A DNA stretch of 64,000 nt from Aromatoleum anaerobium (GCF_012910705.2 NZ_WTVG02000040.1:1178001-1242000), one strand, 5' to 3'. Positions 25,886 to 35,913 are shown, counted from the stretch's first letter. Notes: generated by a model from the sequence alone, not told the origin. A program made the numbers and translations.

Positions 25886-27127
25886 ATGAACAACACGCAC
25901 TCTCTTTACCCACGGCTGATTGAGGCACGTATTGCCGAAGCAATGGCCGATACGCCCGTCGTGCTGGTTGCCGGTCCTCGGCAGGCAGGCAAGACCACCC
26001 TGGTGCGGCAGATCGCCGCGCAGGGGATGCGCTACCTCACACTCGACGACGAGCTCACGTTGCTGGCGGCCAAAGAGGACCCGGTGGGCATGATCCGCAG
26101 TCTGGATCGCGCGGTGATCGATGAAATTCAGCGTGCTCCCCAGTTGTTGCTCGCGATCAAAAAGACGGTGGATGAGGATCGACGCCCCGGTCGTTTTCTG
26201 CTGACCGGGTCGGCCAACCTGATGGCTTTACCGACCGTGGCCGACTCACTCGCCGGGCGAATGGAGACGCTGACATTGCTGCCTCTGTCGCAAAGTGAAA
26301 TGCACGGCAGTACAGCAAACTGGATCGACAGCGCCTTTGCCGGACAGATACTGAAGGTGCGACGGGCCATGGTCGGGGATGATCTGGTGGAGGCGGTGCT
26401 GCGAGGTGGCTACCCTGAGGCGGTTTCCCGCGCTACGGTCAGGCGGAGAACAGCGTGGGTCCGCCAGTACCTCGACGCCATCATTCAGCGGGATGTCCGC
26501 GATGTGGCTGGCATCGACAAGCTTGACCAGTTACCCCGGTTCCTGCGCGCGCTGGCGCAAGTCTCCGGCCAGATGTGCAATTACACCCAATTGGGCGGCC
26601 AAGTCGGGCTGGATCACAAGACTGCCGCCCGGTACATCGGGGTGTTTGAGCAAATGTACCTGCTCAAGCGCATTGAGGTTTGGGCAAAGAACCGGCTGAA
26701 CCGCGTCGTGAAGACGCCGAAAGTTCAATTCATCGATTCGGGGCTGTTGTCCACGCTGGCGGACGTGACCCCAGCGCTTGCTCAGCAGGACCGCGGCCGG
26801 TTTGGCAAGGTACTGGAGACCTTTGTTTTCGGCGAGTTGCTCAAGCACACGACGACTGCTGAAGGGGATTACCAGTTGCTCTACTACCGCGACCACGACC
26901 AATTCGAGGTGGATTTCGTCATCGAGAATGCGGCAGGCCAGCTGATCGGGGTGGAAGTCAAGGCGGCAGCCACGGTCAGGGAAGGCGATCTTCGTGGCTT
27001 GAAGCGGCTGGCGAGTATCGCGGGGGCACAGGTCAAGTTGGGCGTGATTCTTTACGATGGAATGGAGACCCTGCCGCTTGGAGATGGTCTGTGGGCTGCG
27101 CCACTGGCTAGTTTATGGGGGCAGTAG
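25886..27127 (+). CDS. AAA-family ATPase with DUF4143 domain
   Basis: 413 residues: Walker A AGPRQAGKTTLVRQ, YLTLDDELTLLAAKEDP, Walker B VIDEIQRAPQLLLAI, sensor LTGSANLMALP, then a DUF4143/PD-(D/E)XK-like C-terminus with FGELLKH, DQFEVDFVIE and GVEVKAAATV. Such proteins are widespread orphan accessory ATPases with no settled function. The 100 bp upstream are AT-rich and hold an inverted repeat AATCTA-n6-TAGATT (25841-25858). It is opposite in strand to its neighbours and flanked by a direct repeat, so it is probably acquired. Confidence 0.9.
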   Translation: MNNTHSLYPRLIEARIAEAMADTPVVLVAGPRQAGKTTLVRQIAAQGMRYLTLDDELTLLAAKEDPVGMIRSLDRAVIDEIQRAPQLLLAIKKTVDEDRRPGRFLLTGSANLMALPTVADSLAGRMETLTLLPLSQSEMHGSTANWIDSAFAGQILKVRRAMVGDDLVEAVLRGGYPEAVSRATVRRRTAWVRQYLDAIIQRDVRDVAGIDKLDQLPRFLRALAQVSGQMCNYTQLGGQVGLDHKTAARYIGVFEQMYLLKRIEVWAKNRLNRVVKTPKVQFIDSGLLSTLADVTPALAQQDRGRFGKVLETFVFGELLKHTTTAEGDYQLLYYRDHDQFEVDFVIENAAGQLIGVEVKAAATVREGDLRGLKRLASIAGAQVKLGVILYDGMETLPLGDGLWAAPLASLWGQ

Positions 27128-27169
27128 TGCTACAACGCCGACGCCGGTCCGCGATTGACCAGACTTACC

Positions 27170-29056
27170 TCAACATGCTTCGCGTGCCATTTTCGCCGTC
27201 ACGAGGAAAGGCTTCGGGGGATTATACGGTGCATATTCCGGAACCCAGCGACGCAGCACGCGCCGCACCTCGTCGTCGGTCCGGGTGTTGCCGGAACGCA
27301 CCCACTGCAGCATCTCGGCCATCTCGAAGCCGTCCGGCAAAGAGGCGCGGGCGACGCGCAGCTTGGGGTGATGAGTCGGCCGGGTGCGTTCGCTGTGCGC
27401 GAGGACTTCCTCGAACAGCTTTTCCCCCGGGCGCAGGCCGGTGAACACGATGGGGACTTCGCTCTCGCTCTTGCCGGACAGGCGGATCATGTCGCGGGCG
27501 AGATCGAGCACCTTGACGGGCTGCCCCATGTCGAGGACGAAGATCTCGCCCCCCTCGCCCATCGCGGCGGCCTGCAGCACGAGTTGCGCCGCCTCGTGTA
27601 TCGCCATGAAGTAGCGCGTGATCTCGGGATGCGTGACGGTGACCGGCCCGCCGCGCTCGATCTGCGCCTGGAACTTCGGGATGACGCTGCCGGCGCTGCC
27701 GAGCACGTTGCCGAAGCGGACCATCTCGAAACGCGTCCGGCGCGACTGGCGCTGCATTTCCTGGCAGATGATCTCCGCCAGACGCTTGCTCGCCCCCATC
27801 ACGTTGGTCGGGTTGACCGCCTTGTCGGTGGACACGAGGACGAATCGCTCGACGCCGAGCGCCGCCGACGCCTGGGCGAGGATCCACGTGCCGAGGACGT
27901 TGTTGCGCACCGCCTGCCACGCATTCTGCTCTTCCATCAGCGGCACGTGCTTGTAGGCCGCGGCGTGGAACACCACCGCCGGCGCATGGCGCTCGAGGAT
28001 TTCCATGACGCGGCGGCGATCCTTGACGTCACCAGCGATCGCCACGAGGCCGACCTCCGGAAACTCCTCGGCGAACTCCTCGCTGAGCGTATACAGCGCG
28101 AACTCGTTCAGTTCGAACGCAATGATCTGGGCCGGCCCGAAGCGCGCGATCTGCCGGCACAGTTCGGCGCCGATCGAACCGCCGGCGCCGGTCACCATCG
28201 CCACCCGCCCCGCGAGCATCTCGCGCACCTGCGGGGTGTCGATCTCCACCGGTTCGCGCCCGAGCAGATCCTCGAGGTCGAGGCTGCGCATTTGCGACAG
28301 CGTGTCGTGCCCGGCGATCAGCTGCTCGATCGCGGGGAGGATGAACACCCGCACGCCCGCGCGCACGCACAGGTTTGCAACCCGGCGGTGACGCTCCGCG
28401 TTGGCGCCGGGCATGGCGATGATCGCGTGGCGGACCCGCAGCGCGTCCGCCCAGTCGGCGATCTCGCCCACGGACCCCAGCACCCGCACGCCACAGACCT
28501 CGCGTTGCCGTTTCGCCGGATCGTCATCGAGCAGGCCCACCACATGCCACTCGCGCGAGCGGCGCAACTCCTGGATCAGGTTCACCGCTTCGCGACCGGC
28601 CCCCAGCACCAGAACGGGCTTGCCGACGCCACGCAGCGCACCGAACTCCCGGTGCTCCTTGAAAACACGGTAAGCGGCGCGCCCGCCGCCCATGATCGCC
28701 ACCAGCAACAGCGGATAGATCAGCAGCAGCGACCGCGGCAGCGCCGGCGCGGGGGCGAGGAACACCGCACCGAGCGCGATCACCACCATGCTGAGCCCGA
28801 CCGCCCGGCCGATGCGCAGCAGGTCGGGCAGGCTCGCGAACACCCAGATGCCCCGGTACAGGCCCGCGGCGCGAAAGACCACCGCCTCGACCGGTACCAG
28901 CAGCAACACCCCGTAGTTGGCGATGGGCAGGTACGCACCCAGCCCTTCGAAATTGAAGCGCAACATGAAGGCCCCGAACCAGGCGGCGACAACTGCCGCG
29001 AGGTCGAATCCGAATACCGCCAGCGAACGCCAGCGCACCGCGACGCTCAGGTTCAT
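27170..29056 (-). CDS. WbpM/CapD-like nucleoside-diphosphate-sugar 4,6-dehydratase (polysaccharide biosynthesis)
   Basis: 628 residues from the ATG at 29056 (the frame is open upstream). Four N-terminal membrane helices, a CoA-binding-like Rossmann domain (GKPVLVLGAGREAVNLIQEL), then the short-chain dehydrogenase domain: nucleotide loop VTGAGGSIGAELCRQI, AAAYKHVPLMEEQ, STDKAVNPTNVMGASKR and RFGNVLGSAGSV. Family members convert UDP-GlcNAc to the 4-keto-6-deoxy sugar for O-antigen or capsule. It overlaps the WecA-like gene by 4 bp. The 3' end is duplicated at 25584. Confidence 0.93.
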   Translation of the reverse strand: MNLSVAVRWRSLAVFGFDLAAVVAAWFGAFMLRFNFEGLGAYLPIANYGVLLLVPVEAVVFRAAGLYRGIWVFASLPDLLRIGRAVGLSMVVIALGAVFLAPAPALPRSLLLIYPLLLVAIMGGGRAAYRVFKEHREFGALRGVGKPVLVLGAGREAVNLIQELRRSREWHVVGLLDDDPAKRQREVCGVRVLGSVGEIADWADALRVRHAIIAMPGANAERHRRVANLCVRAGVRVFILPAIEQLIAGHDTLSQMRSLDLEDLLGREPVEIDTPQVREMLAGRVAMVTGAGGSIGAELCRQIARFGPAQIIAFELNEFALYTLSEEFAEEFPEVGLVAIAGDVKDRRRVMEILERHAPAVVFHAAAYKHVPLMEEQNAWQAVRNNVLGTWILAQASAALGVERFVLVSTDKAVNPTNVMGASKRLAEIICQEMQRQSRRTRFEMVRFGNVLGSAGSVIPKFQAQIERGGPVTVTHPEITRYFMAIHEAAQLVLQAAAMGEGGEIFVLDMGQPVKVLDLARDMIRLSGKSESEVPIVFTGLRPGEKLFEEVLAHSERTRPTHHPKLRVARASLPDGFEMAEMLQWVRSGNTRTDDEVRRVLRRWVPEYAPYNPPKPFLVTAKMAREAC

Positions 29057-30042
29057 TTTGCGGGCTCCGTTTCCATATGACGATCCCATTGCCGGTCGAT
29101 GCGACGCCCGAGGACGACCAGCACCGCGCTCCACGCGGCGGCCCCGATCCATCCGCTCGCCTCGACGAACAGCAACATCAGCACCGCCAGTGACGCGCCG
29201 ACCAGCATCACGAGCAGCCAGCGCAAGCACATCGCATCGTGGGCGAAGCCGCCGCGTACCATGCGTTGATAATAATGTTCGCGGTGCGCATGCCACACCC
29301 GCTCACCCCTGCACGCCCGGCGAACCAGGGTCACTGTCGCGTCGAACAGAAACGGCGCGAACACGAGCGGCGCAAACCACAGCGGCCACGCGCCGATCGA
29401 GTAACCATACCAACCGAGGCCGCCGGCAAGAAAACCCGATGGAATCGCGCCGACGTCGCCCATGAAAATTCGCGCCGGATGCCAGTTGAACAGCAGGAAA
29501 CTCGCCGAAGCAGCGGCCACCGCGATACACAGGCCGGCCAGCGCCGCCTGTCCGGCCTGCGCGAATCCGATCGCATAAGCGGCGAATCCTACCGCGGACA
29601 TACTGCCAGCGAGGCCGTCGGCGCCGTCCATGAAATTGTAAGCATTTATCGACCACGCAATGACGATGACCTGCAGCGCGACGAGCAGCGGCGATCCCGC
29701 GCCGTGAAAAAATACAACAGCCGCGGCCGATGCCAGATGCACGCCGAGCCGCAGCCAGAACGGCAGATCGAGCCAGTCGTCGGCCCACGACACCGCGGCG
29801 AGGACCAGCACCGGGATGAGCCATACCGGTGCTGCGCCCGCCCACCCTCCGCACGCCAGCGTTGCCGCGACGATGCCGAGCCCGCCGCCGTGGGGCGTCG
29901 GCCGCTCATGGAGCGACCGATGCCCGGGCTGGTCGACGCCGCGATCGGCAAAACGCAGTCGCAGCGCTATCGTGGCCGCCGAGACCACCGCGGCCACCGC
30001 AGCCATTGCGGCGAGCGCGATGAAGCCGATTGCCCCGCTCAT
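29053..30042 (-). CDS. WecA/MraY-family undecaprenyl-phosphate sugar-phosphate transferase
   Basis: 329 residues and about ten membrane helices; the start at 30042 (MSGAIGFIALAAMA) overlaps the upstream stop by 4 bp. Family motifs: RPTPHGGGLGIV near the N-terminus, AVSWADDWLDLP (catalytic Asp pair), INAYNFMDGADGLAGS and FMGDVGAIPSGFLAG, ending with the cytosolic HAHREHYYQRMV His-rich loop. It starts lipid-linked glycan synthesis by moving a HexNAc-1-phosphate to undecaprenyl phosphate. Confidence 0.93.
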   Translation of the reverse strand: MSGAIGFIALAAMAAVAAVVSAATIALRLRFADRGVDQPGHRSLHERPTPHGGGLGIVAATLACGGWAGAAPVWLIPVLVLAAVSWADDWLDLPFWLRLGVHLASAAAVVFFHGAGSPLLVALQVIVIAWSINAYNFMDGADGLAGSMSAVGFAAYAIGFAQAGQAALAGLCIAVAAASASFLLFNWHPARIFMGDVGAIPSGFLAGGLGWYGYSIGAWPLWFAPLVFAPFLFDATVTLVRRACRGERVWHAHREHYYQRMVRGGFAHDAMCLRWLLVMLVGASLAVLMLLFVEASGWIGAAAWSAVLVVLGRRIDRQWDRHMETEPAK

Positions 30043-31022
30043 CGCGCCCGCTCCGCACCGCAGCCCGCGAATGTCTTCTGCAGTCCCTGCTGCAGCGACA
30101 CCCGCGCACGCCAGCCGAGCTCGCGCTCGATCAGCGCCGGCGAGTAGCTTTCGGGGCCGAGCAGGCGCTCGACCGCCGCCCGGTCGAGTGGAACCGGCCT
30201 GCGACACAGCTTCCCGAGCCAATGGCCGATTTCGCCGCCGAATCGAAGGACGCCCGCGGGACAGCGCCAGCGGACCGGCGCCAGCCCCAGTGCCGCGCGC
30301 AGCGCGTCGTACAGCTCGCGGCCCGAGTAGCTGCGCGGATCCGCGACGATGTAGGTTTTTCCCGCCGCACGGGCGTCATCCGCGACCAGCAGCATCGCCA
30401 CGAGCACGTCGTCGACATGCACCAGCGAACGCTTCGCGCCGGTCTCGGGCAGCGGCGGGAACCAGCCCCGGCGGATGCCGCGCGCCATGCGCTCGAGATT
30501 TCCCCGGCTGCCGGGGCCATACACCATCGCCAACCGAAGATTGGTCACCCTCATGCCGAAGCGCGGGCCGGCGGCGAGCACGGCGTGCTCCGCGTCGCGC
30601 TTGGCCCGCCCGTAGGCGGTTTCCGGCAGCGCCGGCCAGGCCTCATCGACAAGCGCGGCACCGGGCGCGCCCATCGCCTTGACGCTCGACAGGAACACGA
30701 AACCGCCCACGCCCTGGCGCCCGGCGGCCTCGACGAGGTTCGCGGTGCCGGCGAGATTCACGTCGCGGTGCCGCCGGTCCGCAGTTTCACCGGGCGAGTC
30801 GAAAGCGTGCGCGAGCCCTGCGCAATGGAATACCAGTTCGACGCCGCGGCATGCGCGGTCGAGCGCGTCCGGGTCGAGCAGGTCGGCACGCACCGCCGAC
30901 GGGCCGGGCAATGCCAGCCGCGACATCCTTCGAACGTATTCGCCCCGCGCCTCGAGCGCCGTCGCGAGCCGGCTGCCGATGAAGCCGGTCGCGCCGGTGA
31001 CGAGGACGGTGCGTGCTGCCAT
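30039..31022 (-). CDS. NAD-dependent epimerase/dehydratase
   Basis: 327-residue extended SDR protein: VLVTGATGFIGSRLATAL (NAD loop), FHCAGLAHAF, FLSSVKAMG with the Ser, and YGRAKRDAE giving YxxxK. Similar genes lie directly beside WecA-like transferases in O-antigen clusters and probably act as 4-epimerases or reductases on UDP-HexNAc sugars. Follows the next epimerase with no gap. Confidence 0.88.
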   Translation of the reverse strand: MAARTVLVTGATGFIGSRLATALEARGEYVRRMSRLALPGPSAVRADLLDPDALDRACRGVELVFHCAGLAHAFDSPGETADRRHRDVNLAGTANLVEAAGRQGVGGFVFLSSVKAMGAPGAALVDEAWPALPETAYGRAKRDAEHAVLAAGPRFGMRVTNLRLAMVYGPGSRGNLERMARGIRRGWFPPLPETGAKRSLVHVDDVLVAMLLVADDARAAGKTYIVADPRSYSGRELYDALRAALGLAPVRWRCPAGVLRFGGEIGHWLGKLCRRPVPLDRAAVERLLGPESYSPALIERELGWRARVSLQQGLQKTFAGCGAERAR

Positions 31023-32030
31023 TCAGGAGCGGTAATAGTCGCGATACCAGGCGACGAAGCGCGCGACGCCTTCCGGCACCGGCGTCGCCGGCGCGAACCC
31101 CGTCCATGCGTCGAGCTCCGCGATATCGGCATACGTCGCCGGCACGTCGCCGTCCTGCAGCGGCAGGAAGTTCTTCTCTGCCTTCCTGCCGATCGCGTCC
31201 TCGATCGCTTCGATGAACGCCATCAGTTCGACCGGATCGTGGTTGCCGATGTTGAACACGCGGTACGGCGCGTTGCTGCGGGCGGGGTCGGGCTGCAGCG
31301 CGTCGAAACCCGGATCGGGTTCGGCGACGCGGTCGAGCGTGCGGACGACGCCTTCGACGATGTCGTCGATGTAGGTGAAGTCGCGCATCATCAGCCCGTG
31401 GTTGAAGACGTCGATCGGACGGCCTTCGAGGATCGCCCGCGTGAACAGGAACAGCGCCATGTCGGGGCGGCCCCACGGGCCGTAGACGGTGAAAAAGCGC
31501 AGGCCGGTGGTCGGCAGGCCGTAGAGGTGGCTGTAAGTGTGCGCCATCAGCTCGTTGGCTTTCTTGGTCGCGGCGTAGATGCTGACCGGGTGATCGACGC
31601 TGTCGTGCTCGGAGAACGGCATCTTCGTGTTGCCGCCGTAGACGCTCGAGCTGCTCGCATACACCAGGTGCCGCACGCCGCCGCGGCGGCAGCCTTCGAG
31701 GACGTTCATGAAGCCGACCAGGTTGCTGTCGACGTACGCGTGCGGGTTCTGCAGCGAATAGCGCACGCCCGCCTGCGCCGCGAGGTGGACGACGCGATCG
31801 AATCCTTCCACGGCGAAGAGGCGCTCCATACCGCCGCGGTCGGCGACATCGAGCTTGACGAAACGGAAACGCGGATGCGGCGTGAGGCGCGCGAGGCGGT
31901 CTTCCTTGAGGCGCGGGTCGTAATAATCATTGAGGTTGTCCAGGCCGACCACCTCGTCCCCGCGCGCGAGCAGCACTTGGCAGGTGTGCATGCCGATGAA
32001 GCCGGCTGCGCCGGTGATGAGAACTTTCAT
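31023..32030 (-). CDS. UDP-glucuronate 4-epimerase-like protein
   Basis: 335 residues, extended [75 protein letters not shown] and [19 protein letters not shown] (YxxxK), [19 protein letters not shown]. The NDYYD and GVRYS patterns are those of UDP-GlcA 4-epimerases supplying galacturonate to surface glycans. First gene of this minus-strand group; the 136 bp before it is shared with divergent waaA. Confidence 0.92.
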   Translation of the reverse strand: MKVLITGAAGFIGMHTCQVLLARGDEVVGLDNLNDYYDPRLKEDRLARLTPHPRFRFVKLDVADRGGMERLFAVEGFDRVVHLAAQAGVRYSLQNPHAYVDSNLVGFMNVLEGCRRGGVRHLVYASSSSVYGGNTKMPFSEHDSVDHPVSIYAATKKANELMAHTYSHLYGLPTTGLRFFTVYGPWGRPDMALFLFTRAILEGRPIDVFNHGLMMRDFTYIDDIVEGVVRTLDRVAEPDPGFDALQPDPARSNAPYRVFNIGNHDPVELMAFIEAIEDAIGRKAEKNFLPLQDGDVPATYADIAELDAWTGFAPATPVPEGVARFVAWYRDYYRS

Positions 32031-32166
32031 GGTCGGGCCCGTCCTGCTCGCGTCGAGCGGTGGATTATCTCATACCCGGTTGTAATGCTGCCTGCGCAAC
32101 CTCCGGTTACGAAACCGGGCTCGCGCCGCACGCCGCTATACTGCCGAACCGTTTCGGACTCTTTCG

Positions 32167-33471
32167 ATGCTCGCCCGTCTGCTCTACACCCTGCTCTGGA
32201 TTTTCGCGCTGCCGGTCGTGCTGCTGCGTCTGCTGTGGCGCGCGCGGCGGCAGCCGGAATATCTGCGGCATGTCGGCGAACGTTTCGGGCGTTACCGCGT
32301 TGCGGCGCCGGCGCCGGTGTTCTGGATCCACGCGGTGTCGGTCGGCGAGACGCGCGCCGCCGAGCCGCTGGTGCGGGCGCTGCTCGCACGCTGGCCGGAT
32401 CGCAGCGTCGTGCTGACGCACATGACGCCGACCGGCCGCGCAACCTCCAAGGCGCTGTTCGGCGACGATCCACGCGTGCTTCGCGTTTATCTGCCGTACG
32501 ACCTCGGTTTTCTTTCGACCCGCTTCCTGCGCCGCTTCCGGCCGCAGGTCGGGCTGATCATGGAAACGGAATTGTGGCCGAACCTGCTCGCAGCCTGTCG
32601 ACGGCGGCAGGTGCCGGTGCTGCTCGCGAACGCGCGCCTGTCGGAGCGTTCTGCGGCGCGCTATGCGCGCTGGCCGGCGCTGACCGGGCTCACGCTCGGC
32701 GCCTTGAGCGCGATCGCGGCGCAGACCGACGCCGATGCACGGCGGCTCGCGGCGCTCGGCGGCGGGCGGGTCGCCGTGACCGGCAACATCAAGTTCGACA
32801 TCGCGCCGCCCGAGCCACTGTTGCGGCTCGGCGACACTTTCCGCGCGCGTTTCGGCGGCCGCCCGGTGATCCTCGCCGCGAGCACGCGCGAGGGGGAGGA
32901 GGGGCCGATTCTCGACGCGTTCGCGGCACGCGCCCCGGACGACGCGCTGCTCGCGCTCGTGCCGCGGCATCCGGAGCGTTTCGACGAGGTCGCCGGGCTG
33001 GTCCGGGCGCGCGGCCTGAGCTTGCAGCGGCGCTCCGACGACACGCCGGTGGGGCCGAACACGCGCGTGTGGCTCGGCGATTCGATGGGGGAGATGTTCG
33101 CGTATTACGCGGCAGCCGATGTCGCGCTGCTCGGCGGCAGCTGGCTGGCGTTCGGCGGGCAGAACCTGATCGAGGCCTGCGCCGTCGGCACCCCGGTCGT
33201 CCTCGGCCCGCATACGTTCAACTTCGCGCTGGTGGCGGACCAGGCGGTCGAGGCGGGCGCCGCGCTGCGCGCGGACGATCCCGGCGCGGGAATGGCTGCG
33301 GCGGTCGCGCTGCTCCGGGATCCGTCACGCCGGAAGGCGATCGGTGCTGCGGGACGCGGTTTTGCTTCGACGCACCGTGGGGCGACCGAACGAACGATGA
33401 CGATCGTCGAAGAGTTGGTCGGCTCCGGCAAAACATCGCCGGCATGCCGCTGGGCCGACGGCGACGACTAA
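32167..33471 (+). CDS. waaA: 3-deoxy-D-manno-octulosonic acid transferase
   Basis: 434 residues, GT30 family: N-terminal membrane anchor (LLYTLLWIFALPVVLLRLLW), WIHAVSVGETRAAEPLV, MTPTGRATSKALFG, LIMETELWPNLLAACRR and the C-terminal GGSWLAFGGQNLIEACAVGTP. It adds Kdo to lipid A precursor at the inner membrane. The stop overlaps the convergent tolC stop by 3 bp, leaving no room for a separate terminator. Confidence 0.97.
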   Translation: MLARLLYTLLWIFALPVVLLRLLWRARRQPEYLRHVGERFGRYRVAAPAPVFWIHAVSVGETRAAEPLVRALLARWPDRSVVLTHMTPTGRATSKALFGDDPRVLRVYLPYDLGFLSTRFLRRFRPQVGLIMETELWPNLLAACRRRQVPVLLANARLSERSAARYARWPALTGLTLGALSAIAAQTDADARRLAALGGGRVAVTGNIKFDIAPPEPLLRLGDTFRARFGGRPVILAASTREGEEGPILDAFAARAPDDALLALVPRHPERFDEVAGLVRARGLSLQRRSDDTPVGPNTRVWLGDSMGEMFAYYAAADVALLGGSWLAFGGQNLIEACAVGTPVVLGPHTFNFALVADQAVEAGAALRADDPGAGMAAAVALLRDPSRRKAIGAAGRGFASTHRGATERTMTIVEELVGSGKTSPACRWADGDD

Positions 33472-34850
33472 CGCGATGCCGGCCCGAGTTGCACCGGCGC
33501 AAAGCTCGTCGGGCTCTCGGCGAGCAGCGCGTTGATCACCTGGACGTCCTCTTCGCCGAGCGTCCCCGCCGCCGCCTTCAGCCGCAGCTGGGCAAGCAGC
33601 GTGTCGTAGCGGGCGCGGGCGAGCTGGCGCAAGGTGTCGGCGAGCTGGCTTTGCGCGTTCAGCACGTCGATGTTGATCCGTACGCCGACTTCATAGCCGA
33701 GGCGGTTCGCCTCGAGCGCCGACGTCGACGAGACCTGCGCGGCCTCCAGCGCGCGCACCTGCGCCATGCCGCTGGTCACGCCGAGATAAGCCTGGCGCGC
33801 CGCGAGCGCGGCGTTGCGGCGCGCCTCCTCGAGATCGGCTTCGGCCCTGACCCGCAGCGCCGCCGCTTCACGCGCGCGCGACGAAATCGCGCCGCCCGCG
33901 AACAGCGGCAAATTGAACTGCAGGCCGACGGTCTGCGCATCGCTTTCCGTCCGCCCGCCGGCGCCGGCAAAACTGCTGCTGGTGCTGATGCCGCCCTGGT
34001 GGCCGTAGGTGGCGACGACATCGACGGTCGGATAATGGCCCGCGCGCGCCAGCTCGACCTGGCGGCCTGCGATCTCGCGCGACACCTGCTGCACCTGCAC
34101 GCCATAAGCGCCCTGCTCTGCGGCGCTCGCCCACTCGACGATGCTGTCCGGCTGCGGCCGCGACAGCGTGACGCCGCCGCGCAACCCGGCCAGCGGCTCC
34201 GGGTCCTTGCCGATGATCTGCGCGAGCGTGTGGCGGCGCACGTCGAGATCGTTGCGTGCGGCGATTTCCTGTGCCACGGCGAGATCGAAGCGCGACTGCG
34301 CCTCGTGTACATCGGTGATCGTCACCGTGCCGACTTCGAAGCTCGCTTTCGCGAGCTCGAGCTGTTCGGCCGCAGCGGTGCGCAGCTGCGTCTGCGCGAC
34401 CAGCACGTCCTGGGCGTTGAGGACATCGAAATAGGCTTGCGACACGCGCAGGATCAGGTCCTGCCGCGCTTCGCCGAACTGCACGCCGGCGAGCGCGGTC
34501 TGCAGTTCGCCCTGCTTGTACTGCACCCAGTTCTGCCAGCGGAACAGCGGCTGCGTCAGCTGCACGCCGTACGCGTTGCTGTTGTAGCGCCGCTCGCCGA
34601 ACTGGCTGCTGTCGACGTCGTTCCACGTCGTGTCGGCCGACGCGCCGATCACCGGCAGCAGGCCTGCACGGCCCTGGACGACCCTTTCCTGGCCGGCATC
34701 GAACTGCGCGCGAGCCGCCGCATAGCGGGCGTCGTTCGCCAGTGCGTCGCGATACACATCGAGCAGATCGGCGGACCACGCCACTGCCGGGATCAGGCTC
34801 GTCACACAGATTGCCAGCGCCCGCTTCATCGGCTTCACTCTTCGCTTCAT
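33468..34850 (-). CDS. tolC: TolC-family outer membrane channel protein
   Basis: 460 residues. A signal peptide follows MKRRVKPMKRALAIC (cleavage near AWSA|D; a start at 34829 is equally possible). The body shows the TolC internal repeat: LLDVYRDALANDARYAAA at the start and VGVRINIDVLNAQSQLADT in the second half, with coiled coils between. Trimeric exit duct for tripartite efflux and type I secretion. It abuts the rhodanese gene, and the RND pair lies nearby on the same strand. Confidence 0.94.
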   Translation of the reverse strand: MKRRVKPMKRALAICVTSLIPAVAWSADLLDVYRDALANDARYAAARAQFDAGQERVVQGRAGLLPVIGASADTTWNDVDSSQFGERRYNSNAYGVQLTQPLFRWQNWVQYKQGELQTALAGVQFGEARQDLILRVSQAYFDVLNAQDVLVAQTQLRTAAAEQLELAKASFEVGTVTITDVHEAQSRFDLAVAQEIAARNDLDVRRHTLAQIIGKDPEPLAGLRGGVTLSRPQPDSIVEWASAAEQGAYGVQVQQVSREIAGRQVELARAGHYPTVDVVATYGHQGGISTSSSFAGAGGRTESDAQTVGLQFNLPLFAGGAISSRAREAAALRVRAEADLEEARRNAALAARQAYLGVTSGMAQVRALEAAQVSSTSALEANRLGYEVGVRINIDVLNAQSQLADTLRQLARARYDTLLAQLRLKAAAGTLGEEDVQVINALLAESPTSFAPVQLGPASR

Positions 34851-35174
34851 TCAGTATCGGGCCATGCCCGGTTCGACCTGCGCCGCCCAGGCTGCGACGC
34901 CGCCCGCCAGATTGATGACGTCGCGGAAACCCTGGCGCTCGAGGAACATGCCGACCTGGGCGCTGCGCGCGCCGTGGTGGCAGATGACGACCGTCTCGGC
35001 GCCCGCGTCGAGTTCACCGAGGTGGGCAGGCACCGTCGCCATCGGCATCGGCTGTGAACCCTCGATATGGCAGGTTTCGAATTCCCACGGCTCGCGCACG
35101 TCGAGCAGCACGGGTTTTTCGCGCGACGCGTCAGCGAGCCGGTCGGCGAGTTCGGAAGCAGTCATCTGGCGCAT
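34851..35174 (-). CDS. Rhodanese-domain protein
   Basis: 107 residues from the ATG at 35174, which has GGAGG 8 bp upstream; a TTG 15 bp earlier is the alternative. Single rhodanese domain: VLLDVREPWEFETCHIEGS, the active loop VICHHGARSAQVG with the catalytic Cys, and INLAGGVAAWAAQVEPG. Sulfurtransferase or sulfur-carrier role. Gene order pcm-rhodanese-tolC is common in betaproteobacteria. Confidence 0.93.
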   Translation of the reverse strand: MRQMTASELADRLADASREKPVLLDVREPWEFETCHIEGSQPMPMATVPAHLGELDAGAETVVICHHGARSAQVGMFLERQGFRDVINLAGGVAAWAAQVEPGMARY

Positions 35175-35259
35175 CGTCACATCCTCCAAAGTGGAGTTTC
35201 GCTTACTTTCGCAGCAGTGGCGTGCGCCCGCGATCCGGCCGGCGGAAGCCGCCCGCTGC

Positions 35260-35913
35260 TCAGAACCTGAATTCGTCGGGGTGCTGCGCGTTCTTCAGCA
35301 TCGGCACGACGGTTTCGAAAATGTCCTCGCTTTTGTACGCCCCTTCGCCGACACAGGTCACGAGCCGCGCCTTCATCACCGGCGCTTCGCCGACGAATGT
35401 GAACAGGCGCCCGCCAAGCTTGAGCTGCGCGAGCAACGCCGGCGGCAGCATCGGCAGGCCGCCAGACATGACGATGACGTCGTAGGGGGCGCGGGCGCTC
35501 CACCCCGCGGCCGCGTCGCCGTCCTCGACGATGACGTTCTCGACGCCGTAGCGGGCAAGGTTTTCAGCAGCGAGCTTGACGAGCTCGGGCTCGATGTCGA
35601 TCGTGCGCACCCAGTCGGAGCACGCGGCGAGCAGCGCGGCGAAGTAGCCGGAACCGGCGCCGACTTCGAGCACGGTGTCGGCGCGCTTGACCTGCAGCGC
35701 CTGCAGGATCTTGCCTTCGATGACGGGTTTCAGCATCGACTGGCCGCAGCCGATCGGGATTTCGATATCGGCAAAAGCGAGCGTCTTGTAGGCGGCGGGA
35801 ACGAACTCCTCGCGCCTGACCGCCATCAGCAGGTCGAGCACGTCCTGATCCAGCACATCCCAAGGGCGGATCTGCTGCTCGACCATGTTGAAGCGGGCTT
35901 GTTCGAAATTCAT
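35260..35913 (-). CDS. pcm: Protein-L-isoaspartate O-methyltransferase family protein
   Basis: 217 residues from the ATG giving MNFEQARFNMVEQQIRPWDV, the usual start of the proteobacterial form next to tolC. SAM-binding loop VLEVGAGSGYFAALLA, PIGCGQSMLKPVIEGKILQA, and DVIVMSGGLPMLPPALL. It repairs isoaspartyl residues in the family, although this tolC-linked subgroup is less studied. Confidence 0.92.
   Translation of the reverse strand: MNFEQARFNMVEQQIRPWDVLDQDVLDLLMAVRREEFVPAAYKTLAFADIEIPIGCGQSMLKPVIEGKILQALQVKRADTVLEVGAGSGYFAALLAACSDWVRTIDIEPELVKLAAENLARYGVENVIVEDGDAAAGWSARAPYDVIVMSGGLPMLPPALLAQLKLGGRLFTFVGEAPVMKARLVTCVGEGAYKSEDIFETVVPMLKNAQHPDEFRF

Noticed and set aside
30030-35057. A 1675-codon open frame on the plus strand crossing the polysaccharide, waaA and tolC region
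   Set aside because: It is antisense or out of frame to well-recognised genes, has no family features, and its composition (Arg/Ala/Gly/His) is that of a GC-rich shadow frame.
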